Shown piece after piece: positions 1 to 9,890 of a stretch of DNA of 64,000 nucleotides (positions within the stretch are counted from its first letter, which is position 1; every line of letters begins with the position of its first letter). The notes under the pieces are model-generated. The model was not told the origin of the DNA and did no database searches. It worked only from the letters and a program-made list of their open reading frames with translations. Source of the stretch: Rosistilla carotiformis (GTDB lineage: Bacteria; Planctomycetota; Planctomycetia; Pirellulales; Pirellulaceae); contig NZ_CP036348.1 in NCBI RefSeq assembly GCF_007753095.1, positions 1,612,001 to 1,676,000 of the forward strand. Direction: 5' to 3'. The translations under genes and the position numbers were made by a program.

Positions 1-196
1 CGACCAGCCGTCCACCGATCCATTCCTGCAGAAAATCTCCTCCCAACGCACTCTTCCGCGGCGCTGTTTCGCGGCGGAAGTTGTTGGCTGTCGTCGCGAT
101 CAAACAAACGACCACGATCGCCAACAACGTCGCAGCACCAACCGCTCGCCTGGTCGACGGGGCTCGATTGGCGGCGGGTTGCGTCGGGGCGGTCAT
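1..196 (-). CDS. N-terminus of a membrane protein, possibly GT87/DUF2029 family (cut by window edge)
   Basis: This minus-strand reading frame starts with ATG at 196 and runs off the left edge. About 65 residues are visible: a short Pro/Arg-rich cytoplasmic start, one hydrophobic segment (ATLLAIVVVCLIATTA), and then GGDFLQEWIGGRLV. A GxDF...GR motif just after the first membrane helix is typical of DUF2029/GT87 polyprenol-linked mannosyltransferases, so that is my best guess, made from very little sequence. It is divergent from the acyltransferase-like gene at 520. No clear Shine-Dalgarno is seen. Confidence 0.45.
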   Translation of the reverse strand, partial: MTAPTQPAANRAPSTRRAVGAATLLAIVVVCLIATTANNFRRETAPRKSALGGDFLQEWIGGRLV

Positions 197-519
197 GGGT
201 TGGATCGCGGGATGGAGTGGTGCTGCAGCGAGCGGCTGCAGCGGTTCGCCGGCTCTCGCCTCACCGTCCACGGGGAATCGGCGCGATGTCGCGCCGCGTG
301 GGGCAAGGTGTTCCGGGATCGTTGACGTTATCGGAATTACGCGTTCCCTCACCGCATCGAATGCTCGAATCGGTTGGCACGGTTTTGCGGTGTCGTGTCG
401 CAATCGTCATAATCCGAATCCTCGACCATCGATCCGTTTTACAAACGCGATTTGCCAAGCTAAAAAAAGCTGCACGCCCACCGGTTCCCGTCCTCCCACT
501 GCAACGAAAGTTCCCCCTC
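197..519. other. Divergent intergenic region, no feature recognised
   Basis: This 323-bp gap separates two divergent genes. An open frame runs upstream of the DUF5009 start, but its translation (Arg/Pro-rich, no domain) does not look coding. I see no convincing promoter, hairpin or repeat. Confidence 0.5.
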
Positions 520-1833
520 ATGTCATCGACCGTGAAAAACGCGTCGTCGGATAGCTTGATGAGTCGCCTGCCGGGTTCCCAGCCGCCGAAGACGCCAGCG
601 GCTCCCGTGGCTGCCGCTTCTTCCAGACGCCTCGTCTCGCTGGACGCCTATCGCGGCTTCATCATGTTGCTGTTGGCCGCCAACGGTTTTGGGATCGCTC
701 GCTTGGCATCGTTGCCCGAATCGGCACCGATCTGGAACATCTTGGACCGCGGCATCTGGACCAACCTCGGCTGGTACTTTCATCATCCCGAATGGATCAG
801 CCAGTTCCATCGCTATGGCGTCTCGCCTTGGGATCTGATCCAACCCGCCTTCATGTTTATGGTCGGCGTCGCGATGCCCTTCTCGTTCGCTCGCCGCGAG
901 AGTTCGGGGCAATCCGATTTTTCCCGCCACATGCATGCCTTGATCCGAGCGGTGGTGTTGGTCTTGTTAGGCGTCTTCTTGCAGTCGGCCAGCCGCGATG
1001 CGACGAACTGGACCTTCGTTAACGTGCTGTCGCAGATCGGCCTGGGCTACTTCTTTGTCTACCTGATGCTGCCGCTGCGATGGGGCTGGCAAGTCGTTGC
1101 GATCGGATTGATCCTGATCGGCTACGGGCTGTTCTTCAAAGTCTACGACCTTCCGGCGAACTACGATTTCGAAGCCGTCGCGGCGACGCCGGATACCGTC
1201 TTTCAGGGAGCTTGGAAGCCATGGTCCAAAAACGCCAACATCGCGCATCAAGTCGATCTGCGGTTACTCAACGCACTGCCTCGCGATGACGAGTTTCTAT
1301 TTAACCAAGGAGGCTACGTGACCCTGAACTTCATCCCATCGATGGCCACGATGCTGTTGGGAGTCTTGTGCGGCCGGCTGTTGATCGGGCCAACCTCGCC
1401 GTGGCGCAAGTTTGGCATCTTGTTGTTGATGGCCGCGGTCACCTATGGGCTGGGGATCGCAGCGGGCGAAACGATCTGCCCGATCGTCAAACGGATCTGG
1501 ACGCCGTCCTGGACTCTCTTCAGCGGCGGCTATGTGATCGCGATGCTCGCGCTGTTTTATCTGCTGTTCGATCTACTGCCACTGCGGAAGCTCGCCTTCC
1601 CGCTGGTTGTGATCGGCGTCAATTCGCTGCTGATGTATATGATGGGCCAGTTGATTCGCGGCTGGACCGCTGGCCGAGTCGAAGCCCACTTCGGCGGTCT
1701 GTTCGAACGTGTCCTGCCGGGCGCATTCGACAGTCAAATGTGGGGCGCGTTGGTCGCTCCCATCAGTGCAATGATCGTCTTCTGGCTGATCGCCTATTGG
1801 CTGTATCGTCAGCGGATCTTCTTAAGAGTCTAA
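520..1833 (+). CDS. DUF5009 / heparan-alpha-glucosaminide acetyltransferase-like membrane protein
   Basis: This is a 437-residue polytopic membrane protein. After a ~35-residue Ser/Pro/Ala-rich tail comes the family signature RRLVSLDAYRGFIMLLL, followed by about ten hydrophobic segments and a PAFMFMVGVAMPFSF stretch. This family (DUF5009, related to HGSNAT and acyltransferase-3 proteins) is predicted to transfer acyl groups across the membrane to sugars. The substrate here is unknown. The ATG at 520 was chosen because the domain begins shortly after it, while the frame upstream (from 217) has no membrane or domain character. It stands alone, convergent with the AI-2E exporter gene. Confidence 0.8.
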   Translation: MSSTVKNASSDSLMSRLPGSQPPKTPAAPVAAASSRRLVSLDAYRGFIMLLLAANGFGIARLASLPESAPIWNILDRGIWTNLGWYFHHPEWISQFHRYGVSPWDLIQPAFMFMVGVAMPFSFARRESSGQSDFSRHMHALIRAVVLVLLGVFLQSASRDATNWTFVNVLSQIGLGYFFVYLMLPLRWGWQVVAIGLILIGYGLFFKVYDLPANYDFEAVAATPDTVFQGAWKPWSKNANIAHQVDLRLLNALPRDDEFLFNQGGYVTLNFIPSMATMLLGVLCGRLLIGPTSPWRKFGILLLMAAVTYGLGIAAGETICPIVKRIWTPSWTLFSGGYVIAMLALFYLLFDLLPLRKLAFPLVVIGVNSLLMYMMGQLIRGWTAGRVEAHFGGLFERVLPGAFDSQMWGALVAPISAMIVFWLIAYWLYRQRIFLRV

Positions 1834-1926
1834 GCGAATTGGCAATGTTATCTCCGCCTGCCTGCGGCCTGTTTGGTGACTCGTCGCCGTTGCGGCGGCG
1901 GGTGCTTCCAGCGGTGCGATACCGTT

Positions 1927-3474
1927 TTACGCGGTGGCGTTGGCGTCCGGCGACGCGGCGGCGCTTGGGTGTTGTTGGTCGATGTGCAGCAGTTCGCGAT
2001 TCAAAATTTCCAACAGCGTTTGCAGGAACACGACGATCATCGGGCCCATCAAGATTCCAATCGGTCCAAAGACCTGTACGCCCCCCAGCACACTCAATAG
2101 CGCCAACAGTGGATGCAGGTTCGATTGCCCTTTCAGCACCAGCGGTTTGATGATGTTGTCGACCATCGAAACGACGATCATCCCATAGATTCCAAGCCCG
2201 ACCGCAGCGGGCAGGTTGTCTTGCACAAACGCCAACCATAGGCAGCATGGCACCCAAACCGAAGCCGCTCCTAAGAACGGAATCAGCGCCATGAACGAGG
2301 TCAGTAGGAACAGCAGCACGATCGATTCGATCCCCGCGAAGTAATAACCGATCGTCGCCAACACGCCTTGAGCCAGAGCGCTCAAGAAGGTCGCCAACAC
2401 CACGGCTCGGCTGACCTTATCGAATTCGATCAGCAGTTCTTTTTCATACCGATCGTCCAGCGGAGACAGCGCCATGATCGTCTTGGTCATCCCTGGCCCG
2501 TCGAGCAGGAAGAAGTAGATCGAGATCGTTAGGATCATCAATCCAAACAGGGCTTTGGCGGCGAAGACCGCAGTCGCTTGCGTCACCGAAACGACGCGAG
2601 GTTGGATGAAATGGAACACTTCGCGAATCCAAGTCTCCCTTTTTTCCGGCGTCGGATTAACCGCCTGCCGGATCGGCCCCAGGAACGGTCCGCCGGAGAT
2701 CGTGTTTTTGAACTTGCCATAGTCGCGAGTGATCGAGGCGACCGCCATGTGGAAGCGATTGGCCGGGAGCAGTTCGTCCATTTCATCAGCGGTCGGATCG
2801 GTCTCGTCGGTCGCTTCGCCCACCTCGACGGCAGGCTCCACGTTTGTCGCATCGAGGCTGGCAACCGCTTCGGCAAGGTACGTATTCAGTTCGTCGATAT
2901 CGGTGGAGACTTGTTCAAAGTAGGCCGCGTGGATGCCTCCATCGCGATTGACAAGCGCTTGTTCCAGAGTGCCGAATTCGTTCCTCAACTGAGCTAACTG
3001 TTTCTCCACTTGAACATGTTCGCGCTGCAGATCGAACATCTGGTTCACTTGCATCAGACGGTCGTCGACAGCTTCCAGTTCGGTCGCGCAGGGCAACTCA
3101 AGCCCGACGGCTTTCAAGCTGCGAGCGATCGCGAGGTCGATGCTTCCCAGATTGATTTCGGTAACGATTCGCGTCGCCTGGACACTCGCCATTCCCAACA
3201 GAATGCAACCGGGCAGCAACACGATCAACAGAACCGTGGCGGTGGTCAGCGTGGCAGCGGTATGGGCGCGGCCGGGAAAGCGTTTGCTGTACCAGTCGTG
3301 CAGTGGATGGAACAGTACGACCAATAGTGCCGCGAGAAACAGCGGGATGAAGAAGTTGATCATCACGCGGTAGAACAGCAGGCTTGTCACCAGGATCACC
3401 ACGATCAAGACCGCAATCGAAATGAATCGATACATACCAAATCGCGGCAAGTCGGCGTTTTCGGAATCGGTCAT
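1927..3474 (-). CDS. AI-2E family (PerM/TqsA-like) transporter with large coiled-coil insert
   Basis: This 515-residue membrane protein has the family's N-terminal two-helix unit (residues about 15-57), a third helix near 75-97, and a C-terminal bundle with the typical GPIGILMGPMIVVFLQTLLEIL ending pattern. Family members export autoinducer-2 or act as Na+/H+ antiporters, and most have about 350 residues. The extra length is a ~185-residue soluble insert (about 100-285) between helix 3 and the next helix, rich in Glu/Gln/Leu heptads and then acidic. The ATG at 3474 gives a standard N-terminus; the frame upstream lacks family similarity. It is divergent from the gene at 3571. What it transports cannot be read from the sequence. 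Confidence 0.85.
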   Translation of the reverse strand: MTDSENADLPRFGMYRFISIAVLIVVILVTSLLFYRVMINFFIPLFLAALLVVLFHPLHDWYSKRFPGRAHTAATLTTATVLLIVLLPGCILLGMASVQATRIVTEINLGSIDLAIARSLKAVGLELPCATELEAVDDRLMQVNQMFDLQREHVQVEKQLAQLRNEFGTLEQALVNRDGGIHAAYFEQVSTDIDELNTYLAEAVASLDATNVEPAVEVGEATDETDPTADEMDELLPANRFHMAVASITRDYGKFKNTISGGPFLGPIRQAVNPTPEKRETWIREVFHFIQPRVVSVTQATAVFAAKALFGLMILTISIYFFLLDGPGMTKTIMALSPLDDRYEKELLIEFDKVSRAVVLATFLSALAQGVLATIGYYFAGIESIVLLFLLTSFMALIPFLGAASVWVPCCLWLAFVQDNLPAAVGLGIYGMIVVSMVDNIIKPLVLKGQSNLHPLLALLSVLGGVQVFGPIGILMGPMIVVFLQTLLEILNRELLHIDQQHPSAAASPDANATA

Positions 3475-3570
3475 GGTTCGGTCGTCTTCAGTTAAAGATG
3501 ATGAATCGAGTAGACTGGAATTGTCCCGTTTTACCCGCCGCATGCAACGCACTGACAGATTGATTCGCTT

Positions 3571-4698
3571 GTGAAATCCAAAAACGCCGCCGGTTCTCGA
3601 TCCCGTCCCTCTCGAAAAACGGTGCTGTTGCGAATCGCAAAGTTCGCCATCGCGCTGGCGGTTGTCGTCGGGCTGGCGCACACGATTCGATCGGCCGCCG
3701 GCGAATTGGCGGAACATCGAGATCGTATTCGCGGTGAAATCGCCGATCTTGACCAGCAACTGGAAAGCACGACCGATCCCGCCGCGCGGGCCGATCTGCA
3801 AGCGCGGCGCGAACGTTGGGTATCACAGCAGCCGCGTCTGGCGGCGATCGATTGGTGGCGAGTCGCCGCCGCTGCGGCTGTCTATTTAGCCAGCCTGTTT
3901 CCCGCCGCACTCTTCTTTCATCAAGTGCTCCGCCACATGAAGCAACACCCGCGACTGGGCGATGCCGTCCGCGCCCACATCCTCGGCCACATGGGCAAAT
4001 ACGTTCCGGGCAAAGCGATGGTTGTCGTGTTGCGGACCGGTGCGATCGCGGGGCCGAACGTTCGCGCTGGCGTTGCCGTGGTCGCTGCGTTTATCGAGAC
4101 GCTGTTGATGATGGCTGTCGGCGGGACGGTCGCGGGAGTGTTTGTCGTCTGTCTGCGGATGCCGACCGGAATCACGTTGTTGGCGATCGGCCTGGCGGCG
4201 TGCGCCGCGGTCCCGACGTTGCCTTCGCTGTTCCGGTTTGTCGTTCGCAAGATTTCCGAATCGCGATTCGGCAGCGACAAGGGGCTCGACGACGCCGGCA
4301 TCGACTGGCGTTTGATCGGCTGTGGCTGGGGCTGGATGCTGTTGATGTGGACCGCGATCGGATGGTCCTTCGCACTGCTGATCCAAGCGACGCCCGGCGC
4401 GATGGTCGACGCTTTCACGTGGCAGGATTACATGCTTGCCACTGCAGCGATCGCACTGGCGATGGTCGCCGGATTTATCTCGCTGCTGCCCGGTGGAGCG
4501 GGAGTCCGAGAGCTGGTTCTTTCAACTCTGCTGGCTCCCCGCTTTGGACTGGTCCCCGCCCTGGTCGCTGCGATCCTGGCCAGGCTTGTTTTCCTGGCGG
4601 TCGAAGTCGGCATCGGGGGCCTGTTGTGGGCCACGCGCCGGCGGACTACGCCAGGCGATCGGTCGCGATGTGATACTGAGGATCTTCCGACAGGTTGA
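3571..4698 (+). CDS. Lysylphosphatidylglycerol synthase TM region / AglD-like membrane protein
   Basis: This is a 375-residue integral membrane protein. The motif [18 protein letters not shown] (about residues 138-155), followed by several helices and [14 protein letters not shown], matches the UPF0104/AglD-like superfamily (the flippase-like part of MprF), often linked to lipid or polyprenyl-glycan handling. It lacks the MprF catalytic domain, so lysyl-PG synthesis is not implied. Between helices 1 and 2 is a ~50-residue charged, probably coiled-coil stretch. The start codon is GTG. The 3' end overlaps the convergent SulP gene by 53 bp, so neither has its own terminator there. Confidence 0.75.
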   Translation: MKSKNAAGSRSRPSRKTVLLRIAKFAIALAVVVGLAHTIRSAAGELAEHRDRIRGEIADLDQQLESTTDPAARADLQARRERWVSQQPRLAAIDWWRVAAAAAVYLASLFPAALFFHQVLRHMKQHPRLGDAVRAHILGHMGKYVPGKAMVVVLRTGAIAGPNVRAGVAVVAAFIETLLMMAVGGTVAGVFVVCLRMPTGITLLAIGLAACAAVPTLPSLFRFVVRKISESRFGSDKGLDDAGIDWRLIGCGWGWMLLMWTAIGWSFALLIQATPGAMVDAFTWQDYMLATAAIALAMVAGFISLLPGGAGVRELVLSTLLAPRFGLVPALVAAILARLVFLAVEVGIGGLLWATRRRTTPGDRSRCDTEDLPTG

Positions 4699-6385
4699 TC
4701 TCGACAAGATCGCCCGCCTTGTCCAACAGCGTCCGGCATTCGCTGCTCAAGTGCGTCAGATGCAAGCGTTTTCCGCAGCTTTCGTACTTTTCCGCCAGCG
4801 TGTTGATCGCTTCGAGACCCGATTGATCGTAGACCCGCGTGAAGTAGAAATCGATCACGACGTCTTCGGGATCGTTGGCGACGTCGAACAGATCTTTGAA
4901 CGACGAGACCGAAGCGAAGAACAGCGGACCGTGCAATTGATAGATCTTGCCCCCCTGTTCGTTGAGGCTGACTTCGGCCCCCAGGTGAGTCGCGTGTTGC
5001 CAGGCGAAGACCAGTGCCGAAACGATCACGCCCAGGATCACCGCCGATGCCAGATCGTGCATGAAGACGGTGTAAGCCGAGACCAGGATCATCACAAACA
5101 CGTCGCTTCGTGGCATCCGACGGACCATCTTCAACGACGCCCATTCGAACGTTCCGATCACCACCATAAACATCACGCCGACCAATGCGGCCATCGGGAT
5201 CTGTTCGATCAACGGAGCCAGGAACAAGACGAACAACAGCAGGCAGACCGCCGCGGTGATTCCCGACAGCCGGCCGCGGCCGCCGGAGTTCACGTTGATC
5301 AACGACTGGCCGATCATCGCGCAACCACCCATTCCGCCGAATAGGCCACAGACCATGTTGGCAGCTCCTTGGCCGATGCATTCGCGATTTCCTTGACCTC
5401 GTGTTTCGGTAATCTCGTCGATCAAGGTCAGCGTCATTAGCGATTCGATCAGCCCCACGCCGCACAAGACGACGGCAAACGGCAGGATGATTCGCAGCGT
5501 TTCGAAGTTCATCGGGACCATTTCGTATTCCATGAAGAACAGCCGTGGCAGGCCACCGCTGATTCCCGATTCTTCGGTTGCCGCTTCGCCAACAACCGTT
5601 GGGTCGATCGACACCGCTGTGGTCGCGGCGACGGCTTCGTCGGCGGCAGCAAAGCGGACGTTGTGCACCACGGGCATCGTCGAATCCAGTGCCATCGCGT
5701 CCGCTTTGGCTTCGGCGATCGCGGCAGCTTGGGTATTGGTTCGCAACATGTCACCAACCGTCGCCAACATATTTCCCTCGGTGTCGGCCGAGCGATTGAT
5801 CGCGATCGACAACAGCGTTACCGTCAAGATCGCGACCAGCGACGCGGGAACCGCGCGGGTCAAGCGAGGCAACAACCAGATGATGCCCATCGTCAATGCC
5901 ACCAATGCCAACATGACTCCCAAGCGAGGCCCGGTCAGATAAACCAAGTCGCCCGCAGGAGAGAGTGTTTTGAAGCTGCCCAGTTGAGCCAAGCCGATCA
6001 CGATCGCTAGACCGTTCACAAAACCGAGCATCACCGAATGCGGCACCATCCGAATCAGCTTGCCCAAGCGGCCGATGCCGATCGCGATCTGAAGCAGTCC
6101 GCAAAGGATCACGGTTGGGAACAAGTATTCGACGCCATGTTGGGCGACCAATGCGACGACGACAACGGCCATCGCACCGGTTGCACCGGAGATCATCCCC
6201 GGACGGCCGCCAAATGCAGCGGTGATCAAACCGATGAAAAATGCGGAATAGAGGCCGATCAGGGGCGAAACGCCAGCGACAAATGCAAACGCGATCGCTT
6301 CGGGAACCAAGGCCAACGCGACGGTGACGCCCGACAGGACATCGTTTTTGATAGAACTGGATTGGCGAGCAAAGAAATTGAGCAT
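4646..6385 (-). CDS. SulP family inorganic anion transporter with STAS domain
   Basis: This 579-residue SLC26/SulP transporter has an N-terminal SulP core ([35 protein letters not shown]), more helices including [20 protein letters not shown], and a C-terminal STAS domain (about 470-579, [13 protein letters not shown]). SulP proteins move sulfate, bicarbonate or other anions; the substrate is not predictable here. A ~90-residue polar, Ala/Thr-rich insert (about 200-290) interrupts the membrane domain, which is unusual. The ATG at 6385 fits the family N-terminus; an upstream in-frame ATG at 6475 would add 30 residues without family character. Confidence 0.88.
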   Translation of the reverse strand: MLNFFARQSSSIKNDVLSGVTVALALVPEAIAFAFVAGVSPLIGLYSAFFIGLITAAFGGRPGMISGATGAMAVVVVALVAQHGVEYLFPTVILCGLLQIAIGIGRLGKLIRMVPHSVMLGFVNGLAIVIGLAQLGSFKTLSPAGDLVYLTGPRLGVMLALVALTMGIIWLLPRLTRAVPASLVAILTVTLLSIAINRSADTEGNMLATVGDMLRTNTQAAAIAEAKADAMALDSTMPVVHNVRFAAADEAVAATTAVSIDPTVVGEAATEESGISGGLPRLFFMEYEMVPMNFETLRIILPFAVVLCGVGLIESLMTLTLIDEITETRGQGNRECIGQGAANMVCGLFGGMGGCAMIGQSLINVNSGGRGRLSGITAAVCLLLFVLFLAPLIEQIPMAALVGVMFMVVIGTFEWASLKMVRRMPRSDVFVMILVSAYTVFMHDLASAVILGVIVSALVFAWQHATHLGAEVSLNEQGGKIYQLHGPLFFASVSSFKDLFDVANDPEDVVIDFYFTRVYDQSGLEAINTLAEKYESCGKRLHLTHLSSECRTLLDKAGDLVEINLSEDPQYHIATDRLA

Positions 6386-6851
6386 TTCAAATCCAAATAG
6401 CGATCGCCAAGGGTCGATTGGTTGACATTCAGCAAGGTGCTGCAAATGCACCCAACGTCGACCATCCGCGATCAAAAAATAAGAGTACAGGGCGTCGCTG
6501 CGGTAGAACCGCCGATGCGCCGGGCCGGCAAGCCACGAGAGGCTGCGGCGTAGGATCCACCCGAGACGATGGAGAGACTGAAATATAGATCGACATTAAA
6601 TCGGGTCAACCGAGCTTTTGGGGGCCAGCAGTGGTGGGGATCTACCCCTTGCCCGAAGCCCCAGCTGCTGCAGGTAACGGCGTGCCCAGGCGTTCCGTTA
6701 GAGGAGCTTCAAGGTGCGTTGTCTGCCTTTAGCATTGCTGGCAGCGGTTTGCCCGGATTGCTTGCGGTCTTGCGAAAAATCAAAAATTAGCGAACCTTTT
6801 TCCCGTTGGGGCCGCATTGATTCGATACCCCTTTCCTCATACGATCGACGC
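6386..6851. other. 466-bp intergenic region with palindromes; possible structured RNA or leader
   Basis: This gap lies between the divergent SulP and DUF58 genes. It is GC-rich around 6600-6770 and holds several short inverted repeats, for example GGGG-ATCTA-CCCC and AACGG/CCGTT arms, plus CAGCAG/CTGCTG. Downstream is AT-rich sequence before the Bat-type operon start. No hallmark of SRP RNA (GGAAG..AGCAG), RNase P (GAGGAAAGTCC) or tmRNA was found. It may be the operon leader or a small RNA. The ORF running through it from 6714 has no domain upstream of 6852. Confidence 0.3.
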
Positions 6852-7817
6852 ATGTTACCTCGAGAGATCATCCGCCGAGTCCGCGAAATCCAAGTCCAAA
6901 CCGGGCGTCAGGTCGCCGATGTGCTGGCCGGACAATACGTCTCGGTCTTCAAAGGACGCGGCATCGAATTCGACGAAGTCCGCCCTTATGTCCCCGGCGA
7001 CGATGTCCGCACGATCGACTGGAACGTGACGGCCCGTACGGGCGAACCGTTTGTCAAACGGTATGTCGAAGAGCGCCAGCTGACGCTGATGGTGATGGCC
7101 GATGTCTCGGCCTCCCAGGACTTCGGATCGGCCACGCGGTCGAAGCGCGAAGCGACGGCGGAACTGGCCGCGCTGTTGGCTTTTTCGGCGACGCGGAACG
7201 ACGACAAGGTCGGGCTGGCCCTGTTCCACGGCGGGATCGATCAATACATTCCGCCGCGCAAGGGCCAGAAACATTCATTGCGAGTCGTCCGCGAAGTCCT
7301 TGCCCACGGCAACGTCGAAACGAAATCGGGGACCACGCCTGCCAAGCGGCCTCGTCGTTGGTTGCCCTTCGGTCGACGTCGGGCTTGGCTTCGAACGGGT
7401 CGGCAAGCGACCGATGTCGGCGGCGCGATGGAGTTCCTGATGTCGGTGACGTCGCGAAAATCGGTCTGCTTTGTGATCAGCGACTTCCTGGACGACGGCT
7501 ATTTAAAAGCGATGCAGAGTGCCAACCGAAAGCACGACGTGATCGCCGTGCTGATCACCGATCCGAAGGAGCGAGAGATTCCTAACGTCGGCATGGTCAA
7601 CGTCGCCGATCCCGAAACGGGCCGCGTCCAGCGGTACGATACCGGATCGGTCGCCTTCCGAGATCACGTCGCCGCCGCGTCCGAAGATCGAATCGATCAA
7701 CTGCGCCGTTCATTCGGAAGCTCCGGCATCGACTTCATCCACATCGACGCTTCGAAAAGCGTCGTCGATCCCTTGGTGCGGTTCTTTCGTATGCGTTCTC
7801 GGAGGATGCATCGTTGA
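6852..7817 (+). CDS. DUF58 domain-containing protein (VWA-like), first gene of Bat-type operon
   Basis: This 321-residue protein carries the DUF58 signature FKGRGIEFDEVRPYVPGDD followed by TIDWNVTARTGEPFVK, and a VWA-like MIDAS sequence DVSAS at residues 84-88. DUF58 proteins normally accompany MoxR AAA+ ATPases and the Bat (Bacteroides aerotolerance) VWA proteins in membrane complexes thought to act as chaperones or stress-response modules. The ATG at 6852 fits the family start (MLPREIIRRVREIQ). The stop overlaps the next start (TTGA, 4 bp), implying translational coupling. No MoxR gene adjoins it in this window. Confidence 0.9.
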   Translation: MLPREIIRRVREIQVQTGRQVADVLAGQYVSVFKGRGIEFDEVRPYVPGDDVRTIDWNVTARTGEPFVKRYVEERQLTLMVMADVSASQDFGSATRSKREATAELAALLAFSATRNDDKVGLALFHGGIDQYIPPRKGQKHSLRVVREVLAHGNVETKSGTTPAKRPRRWLPFGRRRAWLRTGRQATDVGGAMEFLMSVTSRKSVCFVISDFLDDGYLKAMQSANRKHDVIAVLITDPKEREIPNVGMVNVADPETGRVQRYDTGSVAFRDHVAAASEDRIDQLRRSFGSSGIDFIHIDASKSVVDPLVRFFRMRSRRMHR

Positions 7818-8869
7818 ATCGAATTACGTTTTTGTTAGCGCTCGTCGCTTTGATCGCCATCGGTTCGCTCACGCCCCGCAGCGGCTGGGCTCAACCGATC
7901 GAAAAGGTCAGCCAGTCGGGGCCGGTCTCGGTCGCGCTCTCGTTGGATCCGCCAGAGCCTTTGATCGGCGATCCGGTCACGCTGCGGATCGAGGTCCAGG
8001 CGGAACAGGATGTCGAAGTCCTAATGCCCGAATTCGGGGAAGCGTTGGACCGCTTTGCGATCGTCGACTTTGTCCCTCGCGAAGCGATCGACGATGCGGG
8101 CAAGACGATCCTATCGCAGCAATATCGGCTGCAACCGGCCGGTTCGGGTAAACAAGCGATCCCGCCGATCTTGATCGAATACGTCGACAATCGCCCCGAC
8201 CAACGGCAAGCTCCCGAGGGCTACGACGCTTACGAAATCTTGACCGACGCGATCCCCTTCACGGTGCAATCGGTCCTTCCCGACGATGTCGCCGCCGACC
8301 TGAACCCGCCGCTGGGGCGACTCGAACCGCGTCAGCCCCCAGCGCCGGCTCGCTGGCCGTGGGTGCTGGCACTGGTCGCCGTCTGCGCCGCCGCCTCGCC
8401 ATTTGCTTGGCGAGCGTATACCGATTGGCAGCGGAGACGCCGCCGCAAGAGCGCCTACGAAGTCGCGCGATGGCGGCTGGATCAACTGCTTCGCCAGCCC
8501 CGCATCTCGGCCGATGAGATCGATACGTTTTACGTCGACCTGTCGAATCTGGTCCGCCATTATTTGGAGGACCGGTTTGAACTGCGGGCTCCCGAACTGA
8601 CGACCGAAGAGTTTTTGAACTCCCTGCAAGCCTCACCCGATATGACCCGCGACCACCAATCGCTGTTGCGCGAGTTCCTCCGCCAAGCCGATCTTGTCAA
8701 GTTCGCCGGTGCGGTGCCAAGCGATGCCGACATCCAACGCAGCATCGACGCAGCCAGCCAGTTCTTGGAAGAGACTCGCGAGAACGCGCCGCTGATGGAG
8801 TTCGATCAGGACGAACCACAGCACAGCGAACCGCAGACACCTGCGGCGACGGAGGTGCGGAATGTCTGA
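7814..8869 (+). CDS. BatD-like secreted/membrane protein
   Basis: This 351-residue protein has a signal peptide (cleavage near GWAQ, residue 27) and then an Ig-like extracytoplasmic region about residues 35-155 (VALSLDPPEPLIGDPVTL is typical of the BatD 'oxygen tolerance' family). It has one membrane helix about 182-200 and a cytoplasmic helical tail with DTFYVDLSNLVRHYLEDRF, as in DUF4381/BatD partners. The start codon is TTG, overlapping the previous stop. It ends inside the next gene, with an 8-bp overlap. It probably anchors the VWA proteins to an envelope complex; this is inferred from context. Confidence 0.75.
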   Translation: MNRITFLLALVALIAIGSLTPRSGWAQPIEKVSQSGPVSVALSLDPPEPLIGDPVTLRIEVQAEQDVEVLMPEFGEALDRFAIVDFVPREAIDDAGKTILSQQYRLQPAGSGKQAIPPILIEYVDNRPDQRQAPEGYDAYEILTDAIPFTVQSVLPDDVAADLNPPLGRLEPRQPPAPARWPWVLALVAVCAAASPFAWRAYTDWQRRRRRKSAYEVARWRLDQLLRQPRISADEIDTFYVDLSNLVRHYLEDRFELRAPELTTEEFLNSLQASPDMTRDHQSLLREFLRQADLVKFAGAVPSDADIQRSIDAASQFLEETRENAPLMEFDQDEPQHSEPQTPAATEVRNV

Positions 8870-9890
8870 GATCGAATTCCGCGATCCGTGGTTGTTGCTG
8901 CTGTCGCTACTGGCTCCGCTGGTCTTTGTCTGGGCCTCGCGGCGACCGTCGATGCTTGTCTATTCGTCGTTGGCGATCCTCGATCAGGGGCCACGCAGCG
9001 TTCGTGTTCGCCTGGCAAAGCTGCCTGCGCTGCTGATGGCACTCACGTTGATCGCCCTTTCAATCGCAATCGCTGGTCCACGGACGCCCGATGCCGAAAC
9101 GCGGATCAGCCGCGAAGGGGTCGCGATCATGATGGTCGTCGATCATTCCAGTTCGATGAACGCCCGCGATCTGGTCAAAGACGATCAAAGCGTCGACCGA
9201 TTGCAGGTCGTCAAACAAGTCTTCCGCCAGTTTGTGCTGGGAGAAGAGGGGACCGCCGGAAAGGGACGCCCCGACGATACGATCGGGCTGATCGCGTTTG
9301 CTGGTTACGCCGACAGCCTCTGCCCGCTGACGTTGGACCATGGCAACCTCGTGGCGATGTTGGACGATTTGGAACTGGTCCGCCGCGAGGATGAAGATGG
9401 AACAGCGATCGGCGACGGGCTGGCACTGGCGGTCGAACGACTGCGACGGAGCGAGGCGAAGTCGCGGATCGTGATCCTGTTGACCGACGGTGTTAATAAC
9501 GCCGGGGCGATCGTACCGAAAGAGGCGGCTGAGGTCGCGGCGGCAAATGATATCAAGGTCTACAGTATCGGAGCGGGGACCAACGGGCTGGCCCCGATCC
9601 CGATGCAGGATCCGTTTGGGCGGATGCAATTGGTTCGTGCCGAGGTCGAGATCGATGAAGAGACGTTGACCGAGATCGCCGACGTCACCGGCGGTCAATA
9701 TTTCCGAGCTGTCGACATCGACGCGCTCGGCGAGATTTACGGGCAGATCGATCGCTTGGAACGGACCAAGGTGACGGAGTTTCGTTATCTGCAGTACACC
9801 GAACATTATGGCACCTTCGCTCTGCTGGGGCTGTGCCTGATGGGAACTGCGGTTGTGTTGGGATCGACGGTCTTTAGGACGCTGCCGTGA
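8862..9890 (+). CDS. VWA domain protein, BatA-like
   Basis: This 342-residue protein has two N-terminal membrane helices, a von Willebrand A domain with an intact MIDAS (DHSSS, D94) and TDGVNNAG, and a C-terminal membrane helix near 315-338. The arrangement is that of BatA. A strong Shine-Dalgarno (GGAGGTG at 8851) precedes the ATG. VWA domains bind partner proteins through a metal ion, here probably on the periplasmic face of the Bat complex. Its stop overlaps the start of the following gene. Confidence 0.88.
   Translation: MSEIEFRDPWLLLLSLLAPLVFVWASRRPSMLVYSSLAILDQGPRSVRVRLAKLPALLMALTLIALSIAIAGPRTPDAETRISREGVAIMMVVDHSSSMNARDLVKDDQSVDRLQVVKQVFRQFVLGEEGTAGKGRPDDTIGLIAFAGYADSLCPLTLDHGNLVAMLDDLELVRREDEDGTAIGDGLALAVERLRRSEAKSRIVILLTDGVNNAGAIVPKEAAEVAAANDIKVYSIGAGTNGLAPIPMQDPFGRMQLVRAEVEIDEETLTEIADVTGGQYFRAVDIDALGEIYGQIDRLERTKVTEFRYLQYTEHYGTFALLGLCLMGTAVVLGSTVFRTLP

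Noticed and set aside
217-519. Longer N-terminus for the DUF5009 protein from 217
   Set aside because: The extra 101 residues are Arg/Pro-rich with no signal, helix or family similarity; ATG at 520 fits.
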